A stretch of 64,000 nt of DNA from Anaeromyxobacter paludicola (GTDB lineage Bacteria; Myxococcota; Myxococcia; Myxococcales; Anaeromyxobacteraceae). Under the pieces are notes generated by a model that was not told where the DNA came from, did no database searches, and saw only the letters and a program-made list of their open reading frames with translations. Position 1 is the stretch's first letter. Each line of letters starts with the position of its first letter. Positions 7,532-16,279 of this stretch are shown here, piece after piece. The DNA lies in contig NZ_AP025592.1 in NCBI RefSeq assembly GCF_023169965.1, positions 2,728,001 to 2,792,000 on the forward strand, read 5' to 3'. The translations under genes were made by a program, and so were the position numbers.

Positions 7532-9496
7532 GTGAGCGCTCCCGCCGCAGATCCCGCCGCGTCGCCCGTTCCCGCTCCGGGAGCGGCGTCGCCGCGCGCC
7601 GGCACCCGCCTCGAACGGGGCGCGGTGGCGGTGCTGCTCCTCGCCATGGTGGCGCTCCCCGCCGGCGAGACCCTCTCCCGGCGGCTGCTCGGGCGCGGCA
7701 TCCCCGGCTCCGCGGTGGTGGTGCAGCACCTCACGCTCTGGGTCGGCTTCCTGGGCGCGCTCCTCGCCACCGCCGCCGGCAAGCACCTCGCGCTCTCCAC
7801 CGCCGAGGCGATCCCGGCCGGCTGGCCGCGCCGCGCCGCCGGCTTCCTCTCCAGCACCGTCGCGGCGGTGGTCTGCGCGCTCCTCACCGTCGCCGCCGCC
7901 ATCCTGGTGAACGAGGAGCGCGGCAGCGCCCGCACCCTCACCTTCGGCATCCCGTTCTGGTGGAGCGAGCTCGTCGTGCCGGTCGGCACGGCCTTCATGG
8001 CGGTGCGCTTCGCCTGGCGCGCCGGCGAGGGTCGCCGCGCCGGGCTCGCCCGCGCGGGCGCGTTCGCCGCCATCGGCCTCGTGCTCCTCGTCGGCGAGGC
8101 GGCCCACGCCACGCCCGACGACTTCCCGCTCTCGGCGCTCGGGCCCCTCGGCCACGCGATCTCGGCCGCCGCCGCGTTCCTCGAGGCGCACGCCGGGGCC
8201 CTCACCGGCTCTCCGCACCTGCTCGTCTGGATCTACGGCCTCGCGCTCCTCGTCGCGTTCCTGCTGGGCGCGCCGGTCTTCGTGGCCATGGCCGGGCTGG
8301 CGATGGCGCTGTTCTTCAAGGACGGCACGCCCATCGCCGCGGTCCCCACCGAGACCCTGCGGCTCGTCACCAACCCCACCCTCCCCGCCATCCCGCTCCT
8401 CACGGTGGCCGGCTACGTGCTCGCCGAGGGCGGCTCGGCGAAGCGGCTGGTGCGCGCCTACAAGGGGCTCTTCGGGTGGATGCCGGGCGGGATCGCGGTG
8501 ATGGCGGCCTTCGTCTGCGCCCTCTTCACCACCTTCACCGGCGCGTCCGGCGTGACCATCCTCGCGCTCGGCGGGCTCATCCTCCCGGCGCTCCTCGACG
8601 AGGGCTACCCGGAGGACTTCTCGGTCGGCCTCGTCACCGCCGCCGGCTCGCTCGGGCTCCTCTTCCCCCCCTCCCTGCCGGTGATCCTCTACGGCGTGGT
8701 GGCGCAGACCCCCATCGACCACCTCTTCCTCGGCGGGCTGGTGCCGGGGCTCATCATGGTGCTGCTGGTGGCGGCCTACGGCATCTTCGTGGGCGTGCGC
8801 GCCAGGGCGCCGCGCCAGCCCTTCCAGCCGGGCGAGGCCTGGCGGGCCCTCTGGGACGCGAAGTGGGACCTCGGCCTGCCCACGCTCGTGGTGCTCGTGG
8901 TCGGCACCGGCTTCGCCACCGTGGTGGAGGCCTCGGCGCTCGCCTGCGCCTACTCGATCGTGGTCGAGATGGCGGTCTTCCGCGAGGTGCGCCCGCTGCG
9001 CGACCTGCCGGACGTGCTCGCGCACGCGGCGACGCTGGTGGGCAGCGTGGTCATCCTGCTCGGCGTCGCGCTCGGGCTCACGAGCTGGTTCGTGGACGCC
9101 GAGATCCCGACGCAGCTCGTGGACTGGATGACGGCCCACGTCCACAGCCCGGCGCTGTTCCTGCTGGTGCTCAACGTGGCCCTGCTGGTGCTCGGGAGCG
9201 TCCTCGAGATCTACTCGGCCATCGTGGTGCTGGCGCCGCTGGTGGCGCCGCTCGGCGTGGCCTACGGGATCGAGCCGGTCCACCTCGGGGTGGTGTTCCT
9301 CGCGAACCTCGAGCTCGGGTTCCTGTTCCCGCCGATGGGGCTCAACCTCTTCCTCTCGGCGTCCCGGTTCCAGAAGCCGCTGCCGTACCTCTACAGGAAG
9401 ACCCTCCCCTTCCTCGTCATCATGGCGATCGGCGTGCTGCTCATCACCTACCTGCCGGCGATCACCACCGGCGTGGTGCGGGCGGTGAAGCCGTAG
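7532..9496 (+). CDS. Fused TRAP transporter permease (DctQ-DctM)
   Basis: 654 residues, longer than DctM alone (~430). Residues ~30-200 form a DctQ-like four-helix small subunit (LTLWVGFLGALLATAAGKHLALST is in its second helix region). From ~220 onward is the DctM large subunit, with WIYGLALLVAFLLGAPVFVAMAG, LTVAGYVLAEGGSAKRLV, CALFTTFTGASGVTILALGG, AAGSLGLLFPPSLPVILYG and LANLELGFLFPPMGLNLFL, which are the two Na+/substrate-binding repeats. It drives Na+-coupled uptake of ligand brought by the DctP-type protein at 5501. GTG start. The N-terminal ~28 residues are Pro/Ala-rich. Divergent from tatT-dctP. Fusions of Q and M are known in the family. Confidence 0.95.
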   Translation: MSAPAADPAASPVPAPGAASPRAGTRLERGAVAVLLLAMVALPAGETLSRRLLGRGIPGSAVVVQHLTLWVGFLGALLATAAGKHLALSTAEAIPAGWPRRAAGFLSSTVAAVVCALLTVAAAILVNEERGSARTLTFGIPFWWSELVVPVGTAFMAVRFAWRAGEGRRAGLARAGAFAAIGLVLLVGEAAHATPDDFPLSALGPLGHAISAAAAFLEAHAGALTGSPHLLVWIYGLALLVAFLLGAPVFVAMAGLAMALFFKDGTPIAAVPTETLRLVTNPTLPAIPLLTVAGYVLAEGGSAKRLVRAYKGLFGWMPGGIAVMAAFVCALFTTFTGASGVTILALGGLILPALLDEGYPEDFSVGLVTAAGSLGLLFPPSLPVILYGVVAQTPIDHLFLGGLVPGLIMVLLVAAYGIFVGVRARAPRQPFQPGEAWRALWDAKWDLGLPTLVVLVVGTGFATVVEASALACAYSIVVEMAVFREVRPLRDLPDVLAHAATLVGSVVILLGVALGLTSWFVDAEIPTQLVDWMTAHVHSPALFLLVLNVALLVLGSVLEIYSAIVVLAPLVAPLGVAYGIEPVHLGVVFLANLELGFLFPPMGLNLFLSASRFQKPLPYLYRKTLPFLVIMAIGVLLITYLPAITTGVVRAVKP

Positions 9497-9525
9497 GCCA
9501 CCCGGCGCGCGGCGGGCCCCGCGCG

Positions 9526-10395
9526 CTAGCCCGGCGCCGCCGCGGGGCGCGGCCGCCACTCGCGCAGCGCGAAGAGCGCGAAGGTGAAGGCGTAGGCCCC
9601 GAGCACGTCCACCGTGTAGTGGAGGTGCGAGAGGAAGACGCTCGCGACCACCAGCACGTGCCCGATGAGCGCCGCCGCGCGCAGCCAGGGGCGGCGCCAC
9701 ACGTAGAGCAGGATGAGCAGCGTGGTGGCGGTGTGGCCGGAGAAGAAGAGGTCCTTCGTGAGGTAGGCGCTGGCGGTCCCGCGGGCGAAGACGCCGAGCG
9801 GCGAGCAGAGGTCGGCCCAGGCCTCGAGGAAGGAGCGGCCGCCGATCCCCGGGCCGGCGTGGGCCGGGTCGGGCGGGCCGAGCCCGGTGGCGGCGATGCA
9901 GAGGCCGCGGGCGAGCGAGACGAGGCCGCCCGTCACCATGTAGCGGACCCAGCGGCGCGGCTCGCTCCAGAGGAAGGCGAGCGTGAGGGGCAGGTAGCAG
10001 AGGAGCCAGAGCAGGTAGTTGGCCCGGCCGACCCACGGGACGTAGGGGACGAGCGCCAGCACCGCGTCGGGCAGCGTGGGCGCGGGGCGCAGCTCCGAGT
10101 GGAGCGCGAGCGCGGTCATCGCGGCGTAGCAGAGGGCGCGGAAGGCGAGCGCGAGGAGGATCGCGGGGAGGAGGGCGACGAGGGCCGCTCGCCGCCCCTC
10201 CCCGGCCCTCCCCACGCGGTGGGGAGGGTGGACCTCGAGCGCCGCCGGGGGGAGCGCCGGGCTCGCCGTGGGGGCCTCGAGCCCGGCGCCCGAGGCGGCC
10301 CCCGGGCTCCCCTCTTCCCCTCTCCCGCGGAGCGGGGGAGGGACAGGGAGGGGGTGCGACGCGAGGCGCTCCGGGGCGCCCGGCCGGCGGCTCAC
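9526..10395 (-). CDS. PAP2_C / sphingomyelin-synthase-like membrane protein
   Basis: 289 residues if it starts at GTG 10395, which overlaps the TolC stop as GTGA. About six membrane helices. The diagnostic motifs are KDLFFSGHTATTLLILLYVW and LSHLHYTVDVLGAYAF, matching the SGHT and HxxYTxDV catalytic His/Asp motifs of the sphingomyelin-synthase branch (PAP2_C), which transfer phospho-head-groups between lipids. The first ~60 residues are Pro/Gly/Arg-rich and come from two palindromic repeats (10191-10362). A shorter start at GTG 10215 would avoid most of that. The coupling to an RND-TolC operon is unusual. Substrate not known; a phosphatase rather than a transferase role is possible. Confidence 0.82.
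   Translation of the reverse strand: MSRRPGAPERLASHPLPVPPPLRGRGEEGSPGAASGAGLEAPTASPALPPAALEVHPPHRVGRAGEGRRAALVALLPAILLALAFRALCYAAMTALALHSELRPAPTLPDAVLALVPYVPWVGRANYLLWLLCYLPLTLAFLWSEPRRWVRYMVTGGLVSLARGLCIAATGLGPPDPAHAGPGIGGRSFLEAWADLCSPLGVFARGTASAYLTKDLFFSGHTATTLLILLYVWRRPWLRAAALIGHVLVVASVFLSHLHYTVDVLGAYAFTFALFALREWRPRPAAAPG
10191..10362. repeat. Composite palindromic repeat (type A + type C) in the 5' coding region of the PAP2_C gene
   Basis: The type A unit at 10191-10233 has a perfect 10-bp stem (10206-10215 / 10219-10228) with a three-base loop. The type C unit at 10301-10362 has an imperfect ~11-bp stem around cggag. They are separated by ~70 bases of spacer. The same A-spacer-C order occurs inverted at 11619-11804 and directly at 59371-59535. 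All of it is open in the frame of the minus-strand gene at 9526. Confidence 0.8.
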
Positions 10396-11831
10396 GGGAA
10401 GTGCCCGGTCGCCGCCAGGAGGTCGAGGCGCGACTGCCGGACGGCGTCCTCGGCCTGGACCGCGGCGGTGTCGGCGTCGCGGGCGCGCTGCTCGGCGTCC
10501 ACCACGTCGATGTTGGTGGTCGCGCCGGCTCGGTAGGAGGTGGTCGCGAGCTGCAGCGTCAGGTTGGCCCGCTCGGCGGCCCGCCGCGCCGCCACCAGGG
10601 CCTGCTCGGCGTGCTGCAGCGCCTCGAACGAGACGCGCACGTCGGAGCGGGCCTGGCGCAGGAGCCCGTCGAGCTGCGTCCGGGCCTCGTCGGCGAGGGC
10701 GTCGCGCTCGTGCCGCTGGCCCACCCGCAGGAAGCCCTCGAAGAGCGGGAAGGAGAGGACGAGCTGCGCCTGCCAGCCGGTCTCCGGGGTCGTGAGGCTG
10801 GCCGGGTGCTGGTAGAAGGGCTGCGCCGAGCCGAGGAGCGTGGGGAGCCAGTCGGCCCAGCTGTCCTTCGCCACCCGCTCGGCGGCGCGGGAGCGCTCGC
10901 GCGAGGCCCGCACGTCGGCGCGCAGGTCCTGGGCGTCCTCGAGCGCGCCCTGGGGTGCGGGCGCCCGGAGCTCCGGCTCGGCCTGGGCGTCGAGCGGCTC
11001 GTCGGCGCCGGCGGCCTGGCCGAGCGCCTCCTGGGCGCGGGCGAGCGCGGTGTAGGCGTTCTCGAGCTGGGCCTCGGCGGTGGCGAGCTGCTGATCGGCG
11101 CGGGCCTCGTCGAGCGCGTTGCCGACGCCGCCCTGCCGGCGCGCCCGCGAGAACTCGAAGTGGGCGCGGGCGGCCGACACCGAGCGGCCGGTGACGTCGA
11201 TGACCCGCTTCTGCGCCACCACCGCGAGGTAGGAGCGCGCGGCGAGGAGGGTCACCTGCCGGCGCACGTCGGCCTCGCTGGCGCGGGCGACGTCGAGCTG
11301 GTCGGAGGCGTGCGACCACTGGTACCAGCGCGAGGGCGCGAGGAGCGGCACCGTGAGCGTGACGTTGGCGCTCTGCTGGTCCCTGGCGGCGTAGAGCTGG
11401 CCCGTGGAGGAGCGGCGGTCGCCGTCGAGCCGGGTCAGGGTGCCGTTGGCGGCGAGGCTCGGCAGCGAGCCGGAGCGGGCCTGCTCGAGGAGCCCGTCCA
11501 CCCGGCGGAGCTCCTGCTGGGCCACGACGGCGTTCACGCTGCGGGCGGCGGCGCGGGCGACCGCCTCGTCGAAGGAGACGGCGCGGAGGGCGGGGCGGGG
11601 CGCCGCGACGGGGCCACCGCCCCCTCCCTGGCCCTCCCCCGCTGCGCGGGAGAGGGGAAGAGGTGAGCCCGGGGCGCCCGCGGTCGGCGCGCCGCGGGAA
11701 GCGCTCCCTCCCCGAGGCGAGCCGGCGGCAGCGGCCTCGGGCAGCGCGCCCGGGGTTCCCCCTCCCCGCTCGGGCGGGGAGGGCTGGGGAGGGGCGGCCA
11801 GGAGGATCAGCCCGAGCGCGGCCCCGATCAC
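10392..11831 (-). CDS. TolC-family outer membrane efflux protein
   Basis: 479 residues from GTG 11831, which overlaps the RND stop as GTGA. Forms the outer-membrane channel of the tripartite pump. A short signal (VIGAALGLILLAAP) is followed by ~70 Pro/Gly-rich residues derived from the repeat at 11619-11804. The two OEP repeats then follow: AVSFDEAVARAAARSVNAVVAQQELRRVDG opens repeat 1, LTVPLLAPSRWYQWSHASDQ is the first beta region, LVLSFPLFEGFLRVGQRHERD the second, and LATTSYRAGATTNIDVVDAEQRARDAD the last helix pair. There is no lipobox Cys. Length is normal only after counting the inserted linker. Confidence 0.92.
   Translation of the reverse strand: MIGAALGLILLAAPPQPSPPERGGGTPGALPEAAAAGSPRGGSASRGAPTAGAPGSPLPLSRAAGEGQGGGGGPVAAPRPALRAVSFDEAVARAAARSVNAVVAQQELRRVDGLLEQARSGSLPSLAANGTLTRLDGDRRSSTGQLYAARDQQSANVTLTVPLLAPSRWYQWSHASDQLDVARASEADVRRQVTLLAARSYLAVVAQKRVIDVTGRSVSAARAHFEFSRARRQGGVGNALDEARADQQLATAEAQLENAYTALARAQEALGQAAGADEPLDAQAEPELRAPAPQGALEDAQDLRADVRASRERSRAAERVAKDSWADWLPTLLGSAQPFYQHPASLTTPETGWQAQLVLSFPLFEGFLRVGQRHERDALADEARTQLDGLLRQARSDVRVSFEALQHAEQALVAARRAAERANLTLQLATTSYRAGATTNIDVVDAEQRARDADTAAVQAEDAVRQSRLDLLAATGHFP
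11619..11804. repeat. Composite palindromic repeat, inverted orientation, inside the tolC-like gene
   Basis: A type C unit (11619-11674) and a type A unit (11756-11804), both inverted relative to those at 10191-10362, so the composite reads A-spacer-C on the minus strand. Type C here and at 10301 are nearly identical when one is reverse-complemented over ~55 bases. It encodes the linker between signal peptide and mature TolC-like domain, including [12 protein letters not shown] and PLPLSRAAGEGQGG. Confidence 0.8.
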
Positions 11832-14800
11832 GTCGCGCTCTCCGGCGTGAGGTCCTCGTCGTCCTCGGCCTTGTCGTGCTTCGAGAACCGCTCCAGCAGC
11901 GTGTAGAGCGCCGGGATGAGGAACAGCGTGAAGAAGGTGGACACGGTGAGCCCGCCGATGACGGCGCGCGCCAGGGGGAGGTTGGTCTCGCTCCCCTCCC
12001 CGATGCCGAGCGCCATGGGGATGAGCCCCACGATGGTCGCGATGGTGGTCATGAGGATGGGCCGGAGCCGCGTCTTGCCGGCCTTGACGGTGGCCTCGAG
12101 GAGCGGCTCGCCGCGGGCCTGGAGCACGCGGGCGAAGTCCACCAGCAGCACGCCGTTCGACACCACGATGCCGACCATCATGATGATGCCCATGAAGCTG
12201 TTCACCGACAGCGTGGTGTGGGTGGCCCAGAGGATGGCGAAGACGCCGGTGATGCCGAGCGGCACCGAGAACATGATGACGAGCGGGTCGAGCAGCGACT
12301 TGAACTGCGAGGCGAGGATCATGTAGACGAGCGCGATCGCCATCAGCGCCGCGAAGCCGAGGCCCGCGAAGGCCTCCTTCTGCGCCTGGGTCTGGCCGCC
12401 GAGCTGCGCGGTGTAGCCCTCCGGCGGCGGCAGCTCGTCGATCGCCTTCTGCACCGCGGCGCTGGCGCTGCCGAGGTCCTTGCCGGGCGCCACGTTGGCG
12501 GTCACGTCGATGATCCGCTGCAGGTACTTGCGGCTGATGGTCACCGGGCCCGAGCCGCGCTTCACGGTGGCGATGTTGGCGAGCGAGACCATCGCGCCCG
12601 AGGGCGCCTTCACGAAGACGTCCTTGAGGTCGTCCACGTGGCTCCGGTACCGGTCGTCGAGCCGCACGTTGATGTAGTACTGGTTGCCGGTCTTGTCGTC
12701 GATGTACGGGATGGGCTGGAACTGCGTCGAGCCCACCAGGCTGGTGAGCACGCTCTGGGCCACCGCCTGCTCGCTGATGCCGAGGGTGCCCGCCTTCTGG
12801 CGGTCCACCACCACGTCGAGCTCGGGGTAGTCCTCCTCGCGCGAGATCTGCACGTCGGTGAGGAGCGGCTTCCCCTCGGCGTCGCCCAGCTGCCGCACCT
12901 TGGCGGCGAGCCGCTTGGCGTAGTCGCCGCCGGCCTGCAGGTCGTACCCCACGATCTCCACGTCGATGGGGGCGGCGGCGCCGAAGTTGAGGATGCGCTT
13001 CACGATGCCGCCGACGAACGTGTAGACCTGCGTGCCGGGGAGCGAGTCGCGCAGCGCGGCGCGCACCTTCTCGTTGGCCTCGACGTCGGTGAGGCCGCGG
13101 TCCTCGTGCGACACCAGGTTCACGCCCAGGTTGGCGGAGTGCGGCCCGGTGTTGGTGGTGAAGAGCGCGGTGCGCCCGCCCGGGAGGCCGGTGTCGGAGA
13201 GCACGGTGGTGTAGACCGGCCCGCCCCCCTTCGCCTTCTCGCCGCCGAGCGCCTTCGCCACCGCCGCCTCGACCCGCTTGGTCACCTCCTCGGTCCGCTC
13301 GACGCGGGTGCCGATGGGCGTCTTGTAGATGATCGAGAACTGGCTCTCGTCGGTGTCGGGGAAGAACTCGGTGCCGATCTTCTTCGAGAGCAGGAGCGAG
13401 GCGGCGAAGAGCAGGAGGATGCCGGCGATCACCGGGAGCCGGTGGCCGAGCACCCAGCGCAGCGCGCGGGCGTAGGCCTCGTCGAGCGCGTCGAGCCGCC
13501 GGGTGATCCAGCCGCCGAAGCGGCTGCCGTGGCCGGGCTCCTCGGCCTTCAGGTACTTGAGGCAGAGGAGCGGCGTCACCGTGCGCGACACGAAGAAGCT
13601 CATGATGAGCGCGAAGGCGATGGTGAGCGCCAGCGGCAGGAACAGGTTGCGCGCCACGCCGCCGAGGAAGGTGACCGGGAAGAACACCACGATGGTGGTG
13701 ATGGTGGAGACGAAGATCGGCATCGCCACCTCCTGCGCGGCGTTCAGGACCGCGGTCTTGCGGTCCTGCCCGGCGGCGAGGTGGCGGTGGATGTTCTCGA
13801 GCTCCACGATCGAGTCGTCCACGAGCCGGCCCACGCCGAGCGCGAGGCCGCCGAGCGTGAACACGTTGAGCGTCTGGCCGGTGAAGTAGAGCAGGATGAA
13901 GGTGGCGACGATGGAGAGCGGGATGGCGACCGCGATGATCCCGGTGGCGGAGAAGCTCACCAGGAAGATCAGGATCACGAGCACGGCGAGCAGGCCGCCC
14001 GTGACCGCCTCGTGCTCGAGCGACGAGATGGCCGCCCGGATGTAGGAGGACTGGTCGAAGCTGATGGCGAGCTTCACGTTCTGCGGCACGCCGCGCAGGT
14101 TGGCGATCTGCTTGCGCACCGCGTCCACCACCGAGACGGTGTTCGCGCCCGGCTGCTTGAGGACGCGGAAGTAGACGCCGCGCTGCCCGTTGATGCGGAC
14201 GATCTCGGCCTGGTCCTGGATCCCGTCCTCCACCTGGGCCACGTCGGAGATCCGGACCGGCCCGGAGTAGTCGCCGCCCGCCGGGGGCCGGCCCTCGCGG
14301 ATCACCACGTCGCGCAGCGGCCGCGCCTGGCCCAGGCTCGAGTTGGAGAAGACGTTGTAGTCGCGGTCGCCGGCGCGCAGGTCGCCGGAGGGGAAGAGCA
14401 GGTTCGTGCCCTTGACCGCGTTCACCACGTCGAGCACGGCGAGGCCGCGCGCGCGCAGGGCGTCGCGCCGGACCTTCACCTCCATCTCGCGGATCTGCCC
14501 GCCGCCGACGGTGGCGCTCGCCACGCCGGGGATGCGCTCGAGCTGCGGCTCGATGACGTTGTAGCCGAGGTCGTAGAGCTGCTTCTCGTCGAGCCCCTCG
14601 CCGCTCATCGCCACCTGCACCACCGGGATGTTGGTGACGTCGAACTTGATGATGAAGGGCTGCTGGATGCCCGGCGGCAGGGTGTTCAGGATCTGCGCCA
14701 CCCGCTGCGACACCTCGAACTGCGCGTTGTCGAGGTTGGTGCCGTACTGGAACCAGACCGAGACCAGCGAGACGCCCTGCTTCGAGGTGCTCTCCACCCT

Positions 14801-15034
14801 GTCCACGCCCGGCGACGCCGACACGGCGCGCTCGACGGGCATGGTGATGGACTTCTCGATGTCGACCGGGCCGGCGCCCGTGTAGAAGGTCGCCACCCGG
14901 ATGATGGGGATGTCGATGGACGGGAACAGGTCCACCGAGAGCCGGCCGACGGAGACCCACCCGAGGGCGAGCACCATCAGCGACATCATCAGGATGAAGA
15001 CCGGGTTCCGGAGCGCGAGGCGGGTCAGCCACAT
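11828..15034 (-). CDS. RND-family multidrug/solute efflux pump (HAE1-like inner-membrane subunit)
   Basis: 1068 residues, normal for the family, with 12 membrane helices and two large periplasmic loops. It exports drugs or solutes using the proton gradient. The start MWLTRLALRNPVFILMMSLMVLALG is TM1 with preceding amphipathic helix. Conserved elements include GRLVDDSIVELENIHRH in TM4 with the proton-relay Asp pair, FFVSRTVTPLLCLKYLK, and the C-terminal SVPLGITGVFAILWATHTTLSVNSFMG with GIVVSNGVLLVDFAR. Divergence from AcrB is considerable, and the closest style is the RND permease of adaptor-RND-TolC operons in Proteobacteria and Acidobacteria. Coupled at both ends to adaptor (18 bases) and TolC-like genes. 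Confidence 0.96.
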   Translation of the reverse strand: MWLTRLALRNPVFILMMSLMVLALGWVSVGRLSVDLFPSIDIPIIRVATFYTGAGPVDIEKSITMPVERAVSASPGVDRVESTSKQGVSLVSVWFQYGTNLDNAQFEVSQRVAQILNTLPPGIQQPFIIKFDVTNIPVVQVAMSGEGLDEKQLYDLGYNVIEPQLERIPGVASATVGGGQIREMEVKVRRDALRARGLAVLDVVNAVKGTNLLFPSGDLRAGDRDYNVFSNSSLGQARPLRDVVIREGRPPAGGDYSGPVRISDVAQVEDGIQDQAEIVRINGQRGVYFRVLKQPGANTVSVVDAVRKQIANLRGVPQNVKLAISFDQSSYIRAAISSLEHEAVTGGLLAVLVILIFLVSFSATGIIAVAIPLSIVATFILLYFTGQTLNVFTLGGLALGVGRLVDDSIVELENIHRHLAAGQDRKTAVLNAAQEVAMPIFVSTITTIVVFFPVTFLGGVARNLFLPLALTIAFALIMSFFVSRTVTPLLCLKYLKAEEPGHGSRFGGWITRRLDALDEAYARALRWVLGHRLPVIAGILLLFAASLLLSKKIGTEFFPDTDESQFSIIYKTPIGTRVERTEEVTKRVEAAVAKALGGEKAKGGGPVYTTVLSDTGLPGGRTALFTTNTGPHSANLGVNLVSHEDRGLTDVEANEKVRAALRDSLPGTQVYTFVGGIVKRILNFGAAAPIDVEIVGYDLQAGGDYAKRLAAKVRQLGDAEGKPLLTDVQISREEDYPELDVVVDRQKAGTLGISEQAVAQSVLTSLVGSTQFQPIPYIDDKTGNQYYINVRLDDRYRSHVDDLKDVFVKAPSGAMVSLANIATVKRGSGPVTISRKYLQRIIDVTANVAPGKDLGSASAAVQKAIDELPPPEGYTAQLGGQTQAQKEAFAGLGFAALMAIALVYMILASQFKSLLDPLVIMFSVPLGITGVFAILWATHTTLSVNSFMGIIMMVGIVVSNGVLLVDFARVLQARGEPLLEATVKAGKTRLRPILMTTIATIVGLIPMALGIGEGSETNLPLARAVIGGLTVSTFFTLFLIPALYTLLERFSKHDKAEDDEDLTPESAT

Positions 15035-15052
15035 GGACGGGGTACCTGCCGG

Positions 15053-16177
15053 CTAGTTCGAGGGGGTGCGCTCGGCGGTGACCGCCTGGCCGGTGAACGG
15101 GTCCACGTTCCGCTGGGCCCGCACGGCGGCGCCGTCGGAGAGGACGTCGGCGCCGGCCGTGACCACCTCGTCGTCCTTGGCGAGGCCGCTCGTCACCTCG
15201 AGCCAGTCGCCCCCGTCCACGCCGGTCTGCACCTCCACCCGCTTCACCTTCTCCCCGCGCAGCACGAAGGCGTACTGCTTGCCCCCGGAGAGCTGGACCG
15301 AGCTCGCCGCCAGCACCAGCGCGGCCGGGTGGACGTCGGTGACGATGGCGCCGCGGCCGTACATGCCGGCCCGCAGCTCGCCCGGGTTCTGGAGGTGGAC
15401 CTCGGCGTCGAGCGTGCGCGCCACCGGGTCGAAGCCCGGCGAGAGGCGCACCACCTTGCCCCGGTAGCTCCTACCGGGCACCGCGTCGAGCTCGACGTGG
15501 GCGTCCTGGCCGAGCTGGACCTTCGTGACGTCCCGCTCGTTCACCGGGACGAAGACGCGGAGCACGTCGATCCGGGTGACGGTGAGGATGGGGCCGGTGG
15601 AGGAGCCGACGAGCGCGCCGGGGTCGAGCTTGCGGACCGAGACGTAGCCGTCGAGGGGCGACTCGATGCGGGTCTCGCCGACCTTCACGGCCAGGGCCGC
15701 CACGTTGGCCCGGGCGGCGTCGCGCGCCGCCTCGGCGGTGGCGAGGGCGGTCACGTTCTGCTGCAGCTCCTGCTGGGAGACGACGCCGGAGGGGGCGAGC
15801 CGCTCGGCCCGCTCCTTGTTGGCGCGCGCCAGGTCCACCGAGGCCTGCGCCTGGGCGAGCGCGCCGCGGGCGCTCGTGAGCTGGTCGGGGAGGTCGGCCG
15901 GCCGCACCAGCGCGAGGAGCTGTCCCTTCTTCACCCGGTCGCCGCGGTCCACGAAGACCGCGTCGAGGTAGCCGAGCACCTTCGAGCCGAGGTCGGCCTG
16001 GACGATGGGGCGCAGATCGACGGGGGCCTTCACCTCCACCGGCACGTCGCGCACCTGGGGCCGGGCGACGGTGACCGACGGCGGGGGGCGGGTGCGGGGG
16101 GCGCTGCCGGACCCCTTGCTGCAGGCGGTGGTCAGGGCGGCGGCCAGCGCCGCGGCGACGAGGAGCTTGGTGGGCAC
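15053..16177 (-). CDS. RND efflux periplasmic adaptor lipoprotein (HlyD/AcrA family)
   Basis: 374 residues. Lipoprotein signal MPTKLLVAAALAAALTTAC with lipobox Cys19. Mature domains in order: N-terminal beta strand VTVARPQVRDVPVEV, first lipoyl half with LGSKVLGYLDAVFVDRGDRVKKGQLLA, an alpha hairpin (residues ~110-165), second lipoyl half with IESPLDGYVSVRKLDPGALVG, and a beta-barrel with VELDAVPGRSYRGKVVRLSPGFD, then a membrane-proximal domain with VQTGVDGGDWLEVTSGL. Joins the RND pump to the outer-membrane channel. First gene of the operon (adaptor-RND-TolC-PAP2_C); its promoter lies in the 102-base gap upstream. Confidence 0.95.
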   Translation of the reverse strand: MPTKLLVAAALAAALTTACSKGSGSAPRTRPPPSVTVARPQVRDVPVEVKAPVDLRPIVQADLGSKVLGYLDAVFVDRGDRVKKGQLLALVRPADLPDQLTSARGALAQAQASVDLARANKERAERLAPSGVVSQQELQQNVTALATAEAARDAARANVAALAVKVGETRIESPLDGYVSVRKLDPGALVGSSTGPILTVTRIDVLRVFVPVNERDVTKVQLGQDAHVELDAVPGRSYRGKVVRLSPGFDPVARTLDAEVHLQNPGELRAGMYGRGAIVTDVHPAALVLAASSVQLSGGKQYAFVLRGEKVKRVEVQTGVDGGDWLEVTSGLAKDDEVVTAGADVLSDGAAVRAQRNVDPFTGQAVTAERTPSN

Positions 16178-16203
16178 GGGGGCGACTGTTAGTGCGATGG
16201 GGG

Positions 16204-16242
16204 TAAAAACACAATCCCCGCGGGCGCGCGGCGAGAGCCCGC
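16204..16242 (-). terminator. Possible intrinsic terminator after the methyltransferase gene
   Basis: On the minus strand, six-base arms gcgggc/gcccgc (16237-16242 and 16220-16225) are followed about ten bases later by a T-run (complement of the aaaaa at 16205-16209). It would end transcription from the methyltransferase gene at 16280 before the RND operon start. The spacing to the T-run is longer than usual. Confidence 0.3.
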
Positions 16243-16279
16243 GCGGCGGGTGAAAACGGACCCTCGCCTGCCCGGAAGG

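Noticed and set aside
6577-10536. 1319-codon plus-strand ORF antisense to tatT and overlapping dctQM
   Set aside because: Composition is Arg/Gly/His-rich noise, typical of reverse frames in very GC-rich DNA. The real genes on both strands carry clear domains.
10392-15032. 1546-codon reading that fuses the RND region to the TolC-like gene
   Set aside because: The RND product is in another frame (11828-15034). Only the part after GTG 11831 is a real protein.
11663-16192. 1509-codon plus-strand ORF opposite the RND operon
   Set aside because: Shadow of the adaptor, RND and TolC-like genes; no fold or family pattern, His/Asp/Val-biased because it mirrors third-position GC.
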